From: Myxococcota bacterium
Lineage (GTDB): Bacteria; Myxococcota_A; UBA796; JAFGLY01
DNA length: 64,000 nt
Reading direction: 5' to 3'
NCBI GenBank assembly: GCA_024276675.1
Contig: JAJRWT010000115.1
Coordinates: 62,001 to 126,000, forward strand
The notes below the pieces were generated by a model that was not told where the DNA came from, ran no database searches, and worked only from the letters and a program-made list of their open reading frames with translations. This document shows positions 33,218 to 42,857 of the stretch, piece after piece (position 1 is the first letter of the stretch; every line of letters begins with the position of its first letter). The position numbers and the translations under genes were made by a program.

Positions 33218-36200
33218 ATGACAGGCAAAAGAATGAACGTGTGGCTGGCTCTCGCAACATTCGTGGTGACCTTGTGCATGGGCCTCGTTCTTCCAGGCCA
33301 TCCGGGCATCACCGCTGCCGGAGCAGCCGGCATCTTCGGTGAGGAAGACCTGTTGGAGTTTCTGCCTGTGGGCGACATCACGGGCGATGGCGAAACAGCC
33401 GTCGACCTCCAGTTACTGGCATTGACCAACGAAGGTGCCCCGCTGGAAGGGCTCAAAGCCAAGATCTCCAGCACAGCGGGGGAATGCGGAGAACTGGAAT
33501 ACAATGGCAACGGTACCTACTTCGTCGAGTTCACGCCTCCCAGGGTGACCAGCAAACAGGACGTGACCATCACCATAAGAGCCCGTGTGGGCAGCAGAAG
33601 CCTCACATCTCGTTCTCTCTCCATCAACGTGATCCCCCCGGCATGGTACCACATGGCCATCACCGCCAACCCTGCACAGCTCGTTCTGGGGCAAGACACT
33701 TCATCATCCATCACCATCCAACTGGATCCGATCCCCCAGGACCCCTCTGAAGTGCAACTGGGCATCGAAACCAATGTCGGCGAGGTGAGCAACCTGACTC
33801 CAATGGGCAATGGCAAGTACACCGCCCTTTTCACGCCCCCGGCGGTGAACTACCCACACCTCGCCATCATAACCGTCGTGGAACGGCACAACCCGGGGCG
33901 CAGCTACGGCTACCTGGTGGCTCCACTCGTGGGAAAAACCGACTTTCCCGTCACGCAACTCCCCCCCGGCGCCCAGGCAACCATGCACGTGGGAGATCAG
34001 ACCTACGGTCCGGTCCTGGCCAGCAGCTCCGGTCAGGCCAGCATCCCCATCACGGTTCCCCCAGGAATAAGCAGCGCCACCCTGGATGTCATCGGGCAGG
34101 GGCAAAGGACCATCGACCTGCGTATTCCCGAAGCCAGGAGACTGAAGATCTTTCCCCTCCATTCGGGTATCCCCGCCGACAACTCCCAGAAGATCCCCAT
34201 AAGAGTCCTGGTGCTGGATGCCCTGGGCCAGCCCGTCCAGGGAGAACCCATCACCATCACCGCTGACGTGGGCACGATCTCGAGTCCCTCCTTCGAAGGC
34301 GACGGCGTGTACCGAGCAGACTACACTCCCCCCCTCCAGGCCACATCTTCCCAGGTGACCTTCAACGCATCGCTGAACACATCAGCTTCCGTGCAGACCG
34401 ACAGCGCCACGACAACATTGGTCCCAATCCGCCCGGCCTCACTGACTCTCAAAGCCCTTCCGGAAGAACTTGCATACGGCGACACTTCGTTTCATGTGTT
34501 GGCAAAGCTCACCGCGCCCAACGGTACCGGGCTGGCGGGACGCAAGCTGATCTTCACCTCCAACGGAGCAAGGCTCCAGGGCTCTCCCACCGATCTCAAG
34601 CTGGGCGACTACCAGGCGGCCTTCGAAACCACCGGCAGCGGCCCCGTGGAGATCACGGCCACGGCCATGACCCCATCCACGGGCAATCCTATGGATCAAC
34701 TGGTCATCGTGCCCACCCGGACCATCCTCCCCAACGATGGGCTGTCAAGCTCCATGTTGAGCATCTTCAGCCTGGACCAGTTGGGCTATCCCACGTCGCA
34801 GGTCCCCCTGGATATCACCATACAGGCTGGAGATGGTAGCATACCCACGGCGGCGACAACCGATGACTACGGCTTGGCCCAGGTCTACTACACGGCAGGC
34901 AGGGAGCCGGGTCTTGTACGCATTTCAGTCAGCTCCGGTTCCCACAGCTCTGCCATCGCCCTGCTTCAGGCACCCGCCGGAACCGTGTCCCTCGCGACCC
35001 TGCCCAGGAGCGGCACACCGGCCACTCTCTCCAACATCGCGCGATGGTCGGCTTCGGTGACCGGCCTGGACATCCAACGCCAGGGAGCGTCGGGAGCAGC
35101 AATGCTGCCGGCCGTTTCTCCGGCGGCAACCACCAGCGACAATCCCGTACAGTCCATCCTGGTTTCATCCCTTCCAGAACAGGTCTCGGCAGGCGATAGC
35201 GTGTTGCTGGTGATCAAGGCTCTGGACCAGCAGGGACTGGGCGTTCCCCACCAATCCATCGACATAATCGCCAGTACAGGCATGGTCACCGGACTAACCG
35301 ACAAGGGCACGGGGGAATACCAGGCCAGGCTGAACATTCCAACCGATGCCACTGAACAGGTCAAGGTGAGCGTAGTGGCCAACGAAGGCCAGGCCACGGG
35401 TTTTCTTCGTCTTACCCTGGCCCCTCCTCCAGCGGCGACGGAAGAACCAGCAGCCACACCGTGGCTCCAGGCAGAGCCCGCCGAACCCCAACCAGTGGCC
35501 CAGCCCGCCGAACCCCAACCAGAGCCCACCGAACAGGAACCGACTTCGCCGGCGCAGGAACCAGAGCCCACCCCGCAGACTCAGCCCCAACCGATCTCCT
35601 CCGCCACCGAACAAGAACCACGACACTCCTGGCTCAGGGCTCGCGCAGCCGTTGCCAGCATGGCCTACAGGTACCTTTACACGGTTCACGACGACATACT
35701 GGACCTGGTGGCCGATGGAGACCCCCGCCCCTATGATCAGACTCTTGAACTCTCTGGAAACGAAAATGCCATAGACGGGACCGAAGACCCGACTCCGCTG
35801 GCTGTGCCCGGCCTTGACATCCTGGCAGGAGCCTGGCTGCCTCAGTTTCCATATGTCGGCATGGAAGCTCGCTTCCGGACAATCTGGTATGGAGTCGACA
35901 CCGACTCCTGGACCGAAGCCCACGAAGGAGTAGATCTCTCCTGGGTCGACCACTTCCTCACCCTGCAGCTCAAGGCCCGCTACTTCTACGATGCCGGTGA
36001 CCATCGCTTCTCGCTGGGAATTTCAGGCGGCACTGTCTCCACTTCCGTGCCTCTCGTGGCTGAATGGCAACCTTCGGAAAGCGATCCCCGCGGAATCTGG
36101 TTCTTTCCATGGGGATTCACGTCGTTCTACGGGGGAATCCAGGCCAGCGCCGAGCTGGGGATGGGCCTGGACATCTACGCTTCCGGTGCTCTGGGCAGCG

Positions 36201-36406
36201 AGTTGTATTCCGGTGTATTCGCCCGCGACTTCGACCTTGAGCTGGCCTATACCCTGATAGACCATCTGAGCGTCAACCTTGGCTTCAACTGGCTGAAACG
36301 CGATGTCCTGGTCCCCACCGACACCAGCGCGGATGAATACCTGCCCATGGTCACCGCCGAAGACAAACGCTCCGGGCTCTTCCTGGGAGCAGGAACGCTA
36401 TTCTGA
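33218..36406 (+). CDS. Large surface protein with Ig-like repeats and C-terminal beta-barrel
   Basis: The 1062-residue protein has a signal peptide (hydrophobic 9-30) and then about six Ig/filamin-like modules to residue 715. Each closes with a GxGxYxxxFTPP-type strand: GNGTYFVEFTPP, GNGKYTALFTPP, GDGVYRADYTPP and the looser GTGEYQARLNIP. A Pro/Glu/Gln-rich linker follows (about 735-810). The last 230 residues have alternating aromatic strands typical of an outer-membrane barrel, with terminal Phe (GLFLGAGTLF). AGGAGG with good spacing fixes ATG 33218. Adhesin or cell-contact function is inferred. Confidence 0.72.
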   Translation: MTGKRMNVWLALATFVVTLCMGLVLPGHPGITAAGAAGIFGEEDLLEFLPVGDITGDGETAVDLQLLALTNEGAPLEGLKAKISSTAGECGELEYNGNGTYFVEFTPPRVTSKQDVTITIRARVGSRSLTSRSLSINVIPPAWYHMAITANPAQLVLGQDTSSSITIQLDPIPQDPSEVQLGIETNVGEVSNLTPMGNGKYTALFTPPAVNYPHLAIITVVERHNPGRSYGYLVAPLVGKTDFPVTQLPPGAQATMHVGDQTYGPVLASSSGQASIPITVPPGISSATLDVIGQGQRTIDLRIPEARRLKIFPLHSGIPADNSQKIPIRVLVLDALGQPVQGEPITITADVGTISSPSFEGDGVYRADYTPPLQATSSQVTFNASLNTSASVQTDSATTTLVPIRPASLTLKALPEELAYGDTSFHVLAKLTAPNGTGLAGRKLIFTSNGARLQGSPTDLKLGDYQAAFETTGSGPVEITATAMTPSTGNPMDQLVIVPTRTILPNDGLSSSMLSIFSLDQLGYPTSQVPLDITIQAGDGSIPTAATTDDYGLAQVYYTAGREPGLVRISVSSGSHSSAIALLQAPAGTVSLATLPRSGTPATLSNIARWSASVTGLDIQRQGASGAAMLPAVSPAATTSDNPVQSILVSSLPEQVSAGDSVLLVIKALDQQGLGVPHQSIDIIASTGMVTGLTDKGTGEYQARLNIPTDATEQVKVSVVANEGQATGFLRLTLAPPPAATEEPAATPWLQAEPAEPQPVAQPAEPQPEPTEQEPTSPAQEPEPTPQTQPQPISSATEQEPRHSWLRARAAVASMAYRYLYTVHDDILDLVADGDPRPYDQTLELSGNENAIDGTEDPTPLAVPGLDILAGAWLPQFPYVGMEARFRTIWYGVDTDSWTEAHEGVDLSWVDHFLTLQLKARYFYDAGDHRFSLGISGGTVSTSVPLVAEWQPSESDPRGIWFFPWGFTSFYGGIQASAELGMGLDIYASGALGSELYSGVFARDFDLELAYTLIDHLSVNLGFNWLKRDVLVPTDTSADEYLPMVTAEDKRSGLFLGAGTLF

Positions 36407-36434
36407 GCTGGATCCGCCTTTTCAGGATGAAACC

Positions 36435-37175
36435 CTATCGCACGATAAGCACCTTTTCCAGGACCACGTCTTTTCTGGGCTTGTCGCGCTCGTCACGTGG
36501 GACCTGGCTGATCGCCCTGACAACATCCAGGTTGTCTGGGCAGTAGCCGAATATCGTGTGCTTTCCGTTCAAATGGGATGGCTTGCTGACGGTAATGAAG
36601 AACTGACTGCCGTTGGTATCGGGCCCGGCATTGGCCATGGCAAGCAGTCCCTCCTTGTCGAAGGTAACGCCGTTCAGGATTTCGTCGGCGAAACGGTAAC
36701 CTGGCCCGCCAGTGCCATTGCCCAGGGGATCTCCAGCCTGGATCATGAATCCGGGGATCACGCGGTGGAAGATGGTGTTTGAATACAAGGGGCGCTCGAC
36801 CTTTCTGCCGGTGCGGGGATCCTCCCATTCCTTGGTGCCCTCTGCCAGTGCTACGAAGTTCAACACCGTGTTCGGGGCAACGTCGGGCCACAGATCGCAG
36901 CGAATACTGCCCATGGAGGTTGTGAGAACCGCCTGGATGTTCTGTCCCTGGTCGATTCCCAGCCGTGAATAGATTTCGCGATTGCGATACCTGGCCATCT
37001 CTTGCTCCAGGTCCCCATTGCGCTGCCTGTAGGAGTCCACTTCCTTCTCGAGCCTGGCATTGGCTGCTTCCAGGTCCGACACGCGCACCTGTAACTGTTC
37101 CACCTGGGCCAGCGTGTCCTGGTCGGGTCCACAGGCAGCGAGAACAAAGACTGGAACAAGCAGAAAAAACTTCAC
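36435..37175 (-). CDS. Cyclophilin-type peptidyl-prolyl isomerase lipoprotein
   Basis: The 246-residue product is a lipoprotein. The leader KFFLLVPVFVLAAC ends in a lipobox, a short coiled coil (VEQLQVRVSDLEAANARLEK) follows, then a cyclophilin domain (about 85-246). That domain has FHRVIPGFMIQAGDPLGNGT, GLLAMANAGPDTNGSQFFIT and HTIFGYCPDNLDVVRAIS, which contain the active-site Arg-Phe-Gln set. It would isomerise prolyl bonds in envelope proteins. GTG 37175 is chosen because AGGAGG lies five bases upstream. Convergent with the Ig-repeat gene; the coiled coil may tether the enzyme away from the membrane. Confidence 0.85.
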   Translation of the reverse strand: MKFFLLVPVFVLAACGPDQDTLAQVEQLQVRVSDLEAANARLEKEVDSYRQRNGDLEQEMARYRNREIYSRLGIDQGQNIQAVLTTSMGSIRCDLWPDVAPNTVLNFVALAEGTKEWEDPRTGRKVERPLYSNTIFHRVIPGFMIQAGDPLGNGTGGPGYRFADEILNGVTFDKEGLLAMANAGPDTNGSQFFITVSKPSHLNGKHTIFGYCPDNLDVVRAISQVPRDERDKPRKDVVLEKVLIVR

Positions 37176-37405
37176 AGGTACCTCCTGGTCGGCTTTGAGC
37201 CACATGGCGGGCAGGAGCAAAGGGCGATGTCGCTGGGACCACATGGCGGGAGGGGCAGCACCGCATGAATCCATACACTGAACACACCCATACCCCGATA
37301 TAACGCCTCGTGATATCGTGACCATGCCAACGTCGTGCTCCAGCATGATAATAAGCTAGCCTGCGGCTCCTTTCCCCGAAGAAACTGGCCAAGGAGGATT
37401 CCCCC

Positions 37406-38194
37406 ATGAACGCATCACCGAGATTCGCCGCAATCCGAAGCCGTTTCCGGCATGTGCTGCACCACGTGGCTCCTTTTTTCCTGGCGATATTCCTGTTGGC
37501 CTGTAGCCAGATGCGGGCAGAAGGCCTGGTGACAGACAGCGTAGGTACCCCCCAGGAAAACGTGGTGGTCACGGCCATCGGTACCCACTGCCAGGCATAC
37601 ACGGACTCCACGGGCCACTACTCCCTGTCGTGTCCTCCCGGCATCTACAGCATCACCTTCTCGCAGACAGGCTATATCAACCAGACCCTGGACCAGGTGG
37701 ATCTCCAGGAAAAGCGTACCTACGAAATTCCACAGGTTCACATGGTCCGCATTCCCCAGGATAAGGGCCTCCTGCTTTTCCGTGGCAACGAATACCACAA
37801 GCTGAAACCAGGCCACCTGCGACGGAAGATGGGAGGCAGCGGTATTTCCCAGTTCAAGTGGTACTGCCTCGAGCCTGCAAAGAGCGAGGCAAATGTCTTC
37901 AAGCCAGGCGTCCACACTTTCTTCGACAATGAGTCCGTGGGATGGCGTCCATTCAAGCTTGACAAACAAAAATGCGCCTACCGCATGTCGCCCAGGAGCA
38001 GGAGCAACTGGGGAGTCGACTACGACGAAAAGGCAAGCTTTGAGGAACAGCGCCTGGCAGAAGGCAAGAAACTGGTGGATATTACCCTCGAGCCGGGCGA
38101 ATACTTCATTGCGGATTGGGAAAGGGGCTTTTTCACAAAAGCACCAGGACAGAAAAACCTCTATACCGGCTACTACATCCAGGTCGTACCATAG
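37406..38194 (+). CDS. Lipoprotein with carboxypeptidase regulatory-like domain
   Basis: The 262-residue protein has a lipoprotein leader (LAIFLLAC, Cys33) followed by a carboxypeptidase-D regulatory-like beta-sandwich (about 37-110). The visible pattern is GLVTDSVGTPQENVVVTAIG, then SCPPGIYSITFSQTGY. The remaining 150 residues show no known domain; they end in a beta-rich stretch with GEYFIADWERGFF. AGGAGG stands before ATG 37406. It diverges from the cyclophilin gene, so both promoters lie in the 230 bases between them. Confidence 0.72.
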   Translation: MNASPRFAAIRSRFRHVLHHVAPFFLAIFLLACSQMRAEGLVTDSVGTPQENVVVTAIGTHCQAYTDSTGHYSLSCPPGIYSITFSQTGYINQTLDQVDLQEKRTYEIPQVHMVRIPQDKGLLLFRGNEYHKLKPGHLRRKMGGSGISQFKWYCLEPAKSEANVFKPGVHTFFDNESVGWRPFKLDKQKCAYRMSPRSRSNWGVDYDEKASFEEQRLAEGKKLVDITLEPGEYFIADWERGFFTKAPGQKNLYTGYYIQVVP

Positions 38195-38260
38195 CCTCTC
38201 GGGTTGAACCGGGGCGGTCGCAGCCCGAGTACCAGGTACGGACCAGCGCCGTTCGCCGTT

Positions 38261-39301
38261 TCACCCCGCATGACCAGGGCGGTACAACAAGTAGCAGACC
38301 ATGGCCGTGGCAAGGCCAGCAACCAGAAGCCGGGCCAGAGCCACGGTCCAGGCCGGTACCAGGCCCTGCCCTGCCACCACCTGGGCCACCGCTGCCAGGA
38401 GTTCCCACGAAAAGACAGGAGCCACAGCGGCCATCACCAGCCAGGCTCGCGCCCCCCATGCCAGGGGAACTGCCGCTCCCAGCAGAACAGCGGCTACACA
38501 GCCCAATGCCCTGGACCAACGTCCCACCAACTCCGCGTCGGCAGATGGTCTCGGATCTTTCTTGAGACTGGTCCAGGAACGACTGGCCAACCGGTCGGTG
38601 CCAAGCTCCGCGGCAAGATCGTCCGGTGAGGGAAGAGCCTGCCATTTGGCGAGGAAAGGAAAGCCGTCGGGTACTCCGTGCCATGGCGTTTCCTGCTGCT
38701 GGGAGGCATCCATAGGCTCCCAACGGGAACCAGTCCATTCCAGACCGGAAGCCCAGGCCATGGACACCAGCATACCATCATCGAGCGTCCATACCGTCAC
38801 CGCTCCCAAGGATTCCCCAGCCGGATCAGAGATACGAAAAATGTGTCTTCCGCTGGAGAGCCAGGCGACCTGGCCGTCTCGGATGCCTCCCCCAACCAGG
38901 GTCGAAAGCCTCCTGGAATAGGTGGAAGCGGCAGTCAAAACCACCGTTTCGTTGGAAACGAGCGTTGAGACACCCACCAACAGCCCCGCCACCAGAAAAG
39001 GAGCAAGCCGCTTCACGGGTGAAATGCCAGCGGCGGCCAGAGCTTGCCATTCCTGTGTACGCCGCAGTTCCAGGCTGGCGAGAGCCGCCCCCGCAGCGGC
39101 GGCCAACGGCGCAGCCTGGATCAGCCTTCCAGGCAACAGCAACGAGGCAAGCAGCAACGCCTGCCCTCCACCCGCGCCCTCCCTGGCCAATGCCGCGCCC
39201 TCCTCGACCCAGTCCACCATGAGCATAAGTCCGGCAATGGCAGCGAAGGCAACGAGCTGCCAGCGCAGCACACGCCAAAACATCCAGCGAAGGAAGATCA
39301 C
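38261..39301 (-). CDS. LptF/LptG-family LPS export permease (second of pair)
   Basis: The 346-residue YjgP/YjgQ-family protein has N-terminal membrane segments (about 14-32, 54-80, 94-118) and C-terminal ones (about 265-345), separated by a periplasmic beta-jellyroll. This topology is that of the LptF/LptG permease that, with LptB ATPase, moves lipopolysaccharide out of the inner membrane. GTG 39301 overlaps the previous stop by four bases (GTGA) and has GGAGAG upstream. Which of the pair is LptF or LptG cannot be decided with confidence. Confidence 0.78.
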   Translation of the reverse strand: MIFLRWMFWRVLRWQLVAFAAIAGLMLMVDWVEEGAALAREGAGGGQALLLASLLLPGRLIQAAPLAAAAGAALASLELRRTQEWQALAAAGISPVKRLAPFLVAGLLVGVSTLVSNETVVLTAASTYSRRLSTLVGGGIRDGQVAWLSSGRHIFRISDPAGESLGAVTVWTLDDGMLVSMAWASGLEWTGSRWEPMDASQQQETPWHGVPDGFPFLAKWQALPSPDDLAAELGTDRLASRSWTSLKKDPRPSADAELVGRWSRALGCVAAVLLGAAVPLAWGARAWLVMAAVAPVFSWELLAAVAQVVAGQGLVPAWTVALARLLVAGLATAMVCYLLYRPGHAG

Positions 39302-40338
39302 CTGTCTCTCCAACCCGCCCACAACAGGCCCGAGAGGAACAGAAGACCTACCATGGGCAAAGAAGCGGAGACCAGGGGTCCGAGCACTCCGCAGAGCTGA
39401 TCACCGAGTCTCACAAGCACCCAGTACCAGATAACGACACCCATCAGGTGGAGAGGTCTGCCCCCCAGCCTCAGGCCAAGGGGGATGGCCACCAGCGGCA
39501 GGAGCAACACGGCAATGGGTTGGCCAAGGCGCTTGAACATGACGGTCTTTTCGTAGCTGGCATCCTTTCCGGCCCGCTCCATTCTACGCACCAGATCCAG
39601 AAGCTCCACAAAGGATCTTTCGTTCAACTGGATCCTGCGCGTGGCCGCTGCCACTTCCAACGGAAACTGCGCGGATTGAAACGAAATGCGGGATGCCCTC
39701 TCAGATTCGCCTATGATCCTGCCTTCTCGGAGCAATATCGCCATGCCCGTTTCTTGTCGTTCCAGGACTCCGCTCCTGGCGACCATGGCCATGCCAGGCA
39801 TGTGAACGAACAGGGAGCCATCCGTTATCCTGTATACAACCGTTTCTCCAAGGTCCAGGAAGCTACCCGGTACCAGACGGACAGAGAGCGCAGCATCATC
39901 CAGGATTCCAGCCGCTTCTCTGTTACCCATGGGGGCAAGCCAGGATCCCACCAGCCCAGTAAGGACCGCGACTCCCAGGCCAAGGATCGACGCATGTGCC
40001 AACATCCCAGCGGCATTCCTGCCCGATGCCCTGAGCGCGGTCCATGTGCCATCGCCTTGCCATCTTCCAAAGGCGACCGTCATACCCACCAGGAAGGCAA
40101 CCGGGAACAGAAGCCCCAGCATGGATGGCAACAGATTGACGAGACCGAGCAGGAATGAGGTCGAGTCAGGAAGTACGGGGGAACGTAGTACAAGCAGACT
40201 CGCCTGTACGAAGACCATCGCTCCCAGCCCCAGGATGAGCATGGTGGTGGCCGGGGGCAAGGCGCTCCTCCCGACGTAGACCAGAATGCCTGGAATACGA
40301 GGCCGAACAGCGGATATTGCTCCAGGCCAAGGGCCCAT
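39298..40338 (-). CDS. LptF/LptG-family LPS export permease (first of pair)
   Basis: The 346-residue YjgP/YjgQ-family protein has membrane segments near 30-48, 65-90 and 115-130, then a periplasmic region (LVPGSFLDLGETVVYRITDG, VLERQETGMAILLREGRI) and four final membrane helices. KTVMFKRLGQPIAVLLLPLV marks the cytoplasmic loop contacting the ATPase. Together with the overlapping downstream gene it supplies both halves of the LPS export permease. ATG 40338 is preferred over the longer frame. Other lpt genes are not in the window. Confidence 0.78.
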   Translation of the reverse strand: MGPWPGAISAVRPRIPGILVYVGRSALPPATTMLILGLGAMVFVQASLLVLRSPVLPDSTSFLLGLVNLLPSMLGLLFPVAFLVGMTVAFGRWQGDGTWTALRASGRNAAGMLAHASILGLGVAVLTGLVGSWLAPMGNREAAGILDDAALSVRLVPGSFLDLGETVVYRITDGSLFVHMPGMAMVARSGVLERQETGMAILLREGRIIGESERASRISFQSAQFPLEVAAATRRIQLNERSFVELLDLVRRMERAGKDASYEKTVMFKRLGQPIAVLLLPLVAIPLGLRLGGRPLHLMGVVIWYWVLVRLGDQLCGVLGPLVSASLPMVGLLFLSGLLWAGWRDR

Positions 40339-40422
40339 GTTTCCGGCTCCGTGCCCTGTCAAGCGGCGAGCACCATTCCCACGATTCCTGGAATATGCAG
40401 CACCAACGGCGTGTTCTCGGTC

Positions 40423-40451
40423 TTGACCTTTTACTGCCGTTCGACTATGTT
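40423..40451 (+). promoter_or_regulatory. Predicted sigma70-type promoter for carD
   Basis: TTGACC (-35) at 40423-40428 and TATGTT (-10) at 40446-40451 are separated by exactly 17 bases. The start site would be near 40458, leaving an unusually long leader of about 160 bases before the carD ATG at 40620. This was found by inspection only. Confidence 0.5.
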
Positions 40452-40619
40452 GGGATGTTTGGAAATGACCGGGCTCTTGAGCCCAGACAGGTGATTGGAG
40501 AAGAGTACTCTCCTTTCATCATAGCCCGTATGGTGTCTCATCACCTTTGTATCTTCCTCGAACATACTACTTTCTTCGTTCTTTTTCTATTCACGCAAGT
40601 GAAAGGGGGGTCACCGGGA

Positions 40620-41105
40620 ATGGAGTTCAACATTGGCGACAAAGCCGTCTACCCCGCACATGGCGTTGGTATCATCGCCGACATCGAGACCGCTGTCTTC
40701 GAAAAGCAGGAACACACATTCTATGTCCTGAAGCTCCTGGACAATGGAATGACCATCAAGATTCCCCTGCAGAACGCGAAAAGCATAGGAATGCGAAATG
40801 TAATTTCCATCGAGCAGGTAGCAAAGGTCTACGACATCCTCCGAGATCGCGACGTGCCCGCCGACAACCAGACCTGGAACAGGCGCTACCGAGAATACAT
40901 GAACCGCATCAAGACCGGCGATCCTCTCGAAGTCGCCAAGGTACTCCGGGATCTGGCCCTCCTCCGGAAAGACAAGACCCTCTCCTTCGGTGAACGCAAG
41001 ATGTTCGACCAGGCAAGAAGCCTGCTCATCCAGGAACTCGTGGTGGCGCGGGGAGTCGACGAAGAGACCATTACTGGAGAAATCGAAGAGATATTCGCCG
41101 ATTAG
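40620..41105 (+). CDS. CarD/CdnL-family transcriptional regulator
   Basis: The 161-residue protein opens with the RNA polymerase interaction domain (MEFNIGDKAVYPAHGVGIIA, FYVLKLLDNGMTIKIPLQNA) and continues with a helical domain (NRRYREYMNRIKTGD, LVVARGVDEE). It matches CarD/CdnL, which binds the RNAP beta subunit and stabilises open complexes, especially at rRNA promoters. Length equals the usual 160. The ATG at 40620 is taken over an earlier open frame because the family begins there; the preceding GGGGGG and CGGGA give weak ribosome sites. Its own promoter is predicted at 40423-40451. Confidence 0.88.
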   Translation: MEFNIGDKAVYPAHGVGIIADIETAVFEKQEHTFYVLKLLDNGMTIKIPLQNAKSIGMRNVISIEQVAKVYDILRDRDVPADNQTWNRRYREYMNRIKTGDPLEVAKVLRDLALLRKDKTLSFGERKMFDQARSLLIQELVVARGVDEETITGEIEEIFAD

Positions 41106-41270
41106 TACCCGTCGGGCGCAGCAACACAGCCGTCCTCCCATCTGTCCAAACAGGCATGAAAGCGCCCCACGGATAAAATGCTCATCAGTTCCTCGAATGC
41201 CCATGGCGGGCCAAGGGCTCACGCAAGAATGGCACATACCCTTACCTCGCCCACAGGCGACGGAGGATCC

Positions 41271-42767
41271 GTGGAAATCCGCATCTACAACACCCTGAAA
41301 AGAAGCCTTGAACCTTTCCGACCCCTCGTGGCAGGGCGGGTTGGAATGTACGTCTGCGGTGTGACCGTCTACGACTACTGCCACATCGGCCACGCCAGGG
41401 CCATGATCACCTTCGATGTCATCTATCGATACCTCGTACACAAGGGCTACCATGTGACCTTCGTGCGGAACCACACCGACATCGACGACAAGGTCATCGC
41501 CAGAGCCCGGGAACAGGGCGTCGATCCACTCGAACTATCCGGCCGCTTCATAGAAGCCCTGGAAGAAGACCTTGCCGGTCTTCGACTGGTGCGTCCCACT
41601 CACGAACCAAAAGTCAGCGAACACATACAAGAGATCATCCATCTCATCTCCCGAATCATCGCCAACGGCCATGCCTACGAAGCAAGAGGCGACGTCTACT
41701 TCGCGGTGGAGTCCTTCCGCCGTTACGGCCAGCTCTCTGGACGAACCACAGCCGACATGCGGGCTGGGGAGCGTATCGAAGCAGACCACAGGAAAAAACA
41801 CCCTGCCGACTTCGCTCTCTGGAAGTCCGCCCGTCCGGGCGAACCGAGCTGGGAAAGTCCGTGGGGACCGGGACGACCTGGATGGCACATAGAATGTTCG
41901 GCCATGAGCCAACACTATCTTGGCCCGGTCTTCGACATCCACGGCGGAGGCTCCGATCTCATCTTTCCACACCACGAAAACGAAATCGCCCAATCAGAAG
42001 CCGGTTCAGGCCAGTCTCCATTCGTCCGCTACTGGATACACAACGGAATGGTGACCCTGGCTGAAGAAAAGATGTCAAAATCCCTTGGCAACATCATCTC
42101 CATCCGCCAGGTCCTGAAGGAAATGCCCGGAGAAGTCCTCAGGCTTCTCTTCTTGGAGCACCATTACCGCAGCCCGGTGCCCTATTCCAGCGAACGCATG
42201 GGCCGATCCCTCGTTGCTCTGGACCGCCTGTACCAGGCAAGGGAACTGGCCCTGAAGGGCTACCGGCGGGCCGGGAACGATACCCCCGCCGCCCAGAAAG
42301 CCCAACTAGCCGAAGACTTCGGTGATCCCGGCCGCGACCTCCTGTCAGCGACCAACTCCTTCTCACGGCGCCTCCACGCATCCATGGACGAAGATTTCAA
42401 CACATCCCAGACCATTGGAACGCTCTTCGATCTGGTAAGAGCCACGAATCGCTTCGGCGCGCTTCCGAAGGCCGCCAAGAAGGGAGCCCCCTTGCTGGCA
42501 GAAGCTCACGACTGCTTTGAGCTGGCAGCCACCTTACTCGGCATCGGGGAATCAGATCCCGCCGTCTTCTTCGAAGAGGTCAAGAGCAAGCGCCTGGCCG
42601 CCATGGACCTGCACCGATCCTGGGTCGAGGATCAGCTCCAGGAGCGCACACAGGCTCGAAAAACCAGAGACTGGGCCACGGCCGATGCCATCCGCACGGA
42701 ACTCGACAGGAAGGGCATCATCGTCATGGACGGGCCCCAGGGTTCCACCTGGCGCGTCAGGGTATGA
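41271..42767 (+). CDS. cysS: Cysteinyl-tRNA synthetase
   Basis: The 498-residue class I synthetase has YVCGVTVYDYCHIGHARAMI containing the first zinc cysteine and the HIGH motif, the zinc-site segment WHIECSAMSQHYLG, HHENEIAQSEA, and the signature EEKMSKSLGN (KMSKS). The C-terminal DALR-type helical domain is present. It charges tRNA-Cys. GTG 41271 is chosen because GGAGG lies four bases upstream and family members begin with this IRIYNTLKR strand. It lies 165 bases after carD in the same direction. Confidence 0.92.
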   Translation: MEIRIYNTLKRSLEPFRPLVAGRVGMYVCGVTVYDYCHIGHARAMITFDVIYRYLVHKGYHVTFVRNHTDIDDKVIARAREQGVDPLELSGRFIEALEEDLAGLRLVRPTHEPKVSEHIQEIIHLISRIIANGHAYEARGDVYFAVESFRRYGQLSGRTTADMRAGERIEADHRKKHPADFALWKSARPGEPSWESPWGPGRPGWHIECSAMSQHYLGPVFDIHGGGSDLIFPHHENEIAQSEAGSGQSPFVRYWIHNGMVTLAEEKMSKSLGNIISIRQVLKEMPGEVLRLLFLEHHYRSPVPYSSERMGRSLVALDRLYQARELALKGYRRAGNDTPAAQKAQLAEDFGDPGRDLLSATNSFSRRLHASMDEDFNTSQTIGTLFDLVRATNRFGALPKAAKKGAPLLAEAHDCFELAATLLGIGESDPAVFFEEVKSKRLAAMDLHRSWVEDQLQERTQARKTRDWATADAIRTELDRKGIIVMDGPQGSTWRVRV

Positions 42768-42839
42768 GCACCCCCTGCCAGGCGGGCAGATGACAGCCCC
42801 GCTGGCATTCAGGCCCCCTCCGGCTAGCGCCAGTTTCTG

Positions 42840-42853
42840 ACGGCGGCTGCCGT
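42840..42853. terminator. Hairpin between convergent genes
   Basis: ACGGC and GCCGT arms at 42840-42853 pair around a four-base loop. It lies immediately beside the stop of the lipoprotein gene and 70 bases past cysS. There is no T run, so intrinsic termination is doubtful. Confidence 0.3.
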
Positions 42854-42857
42854 TGGA

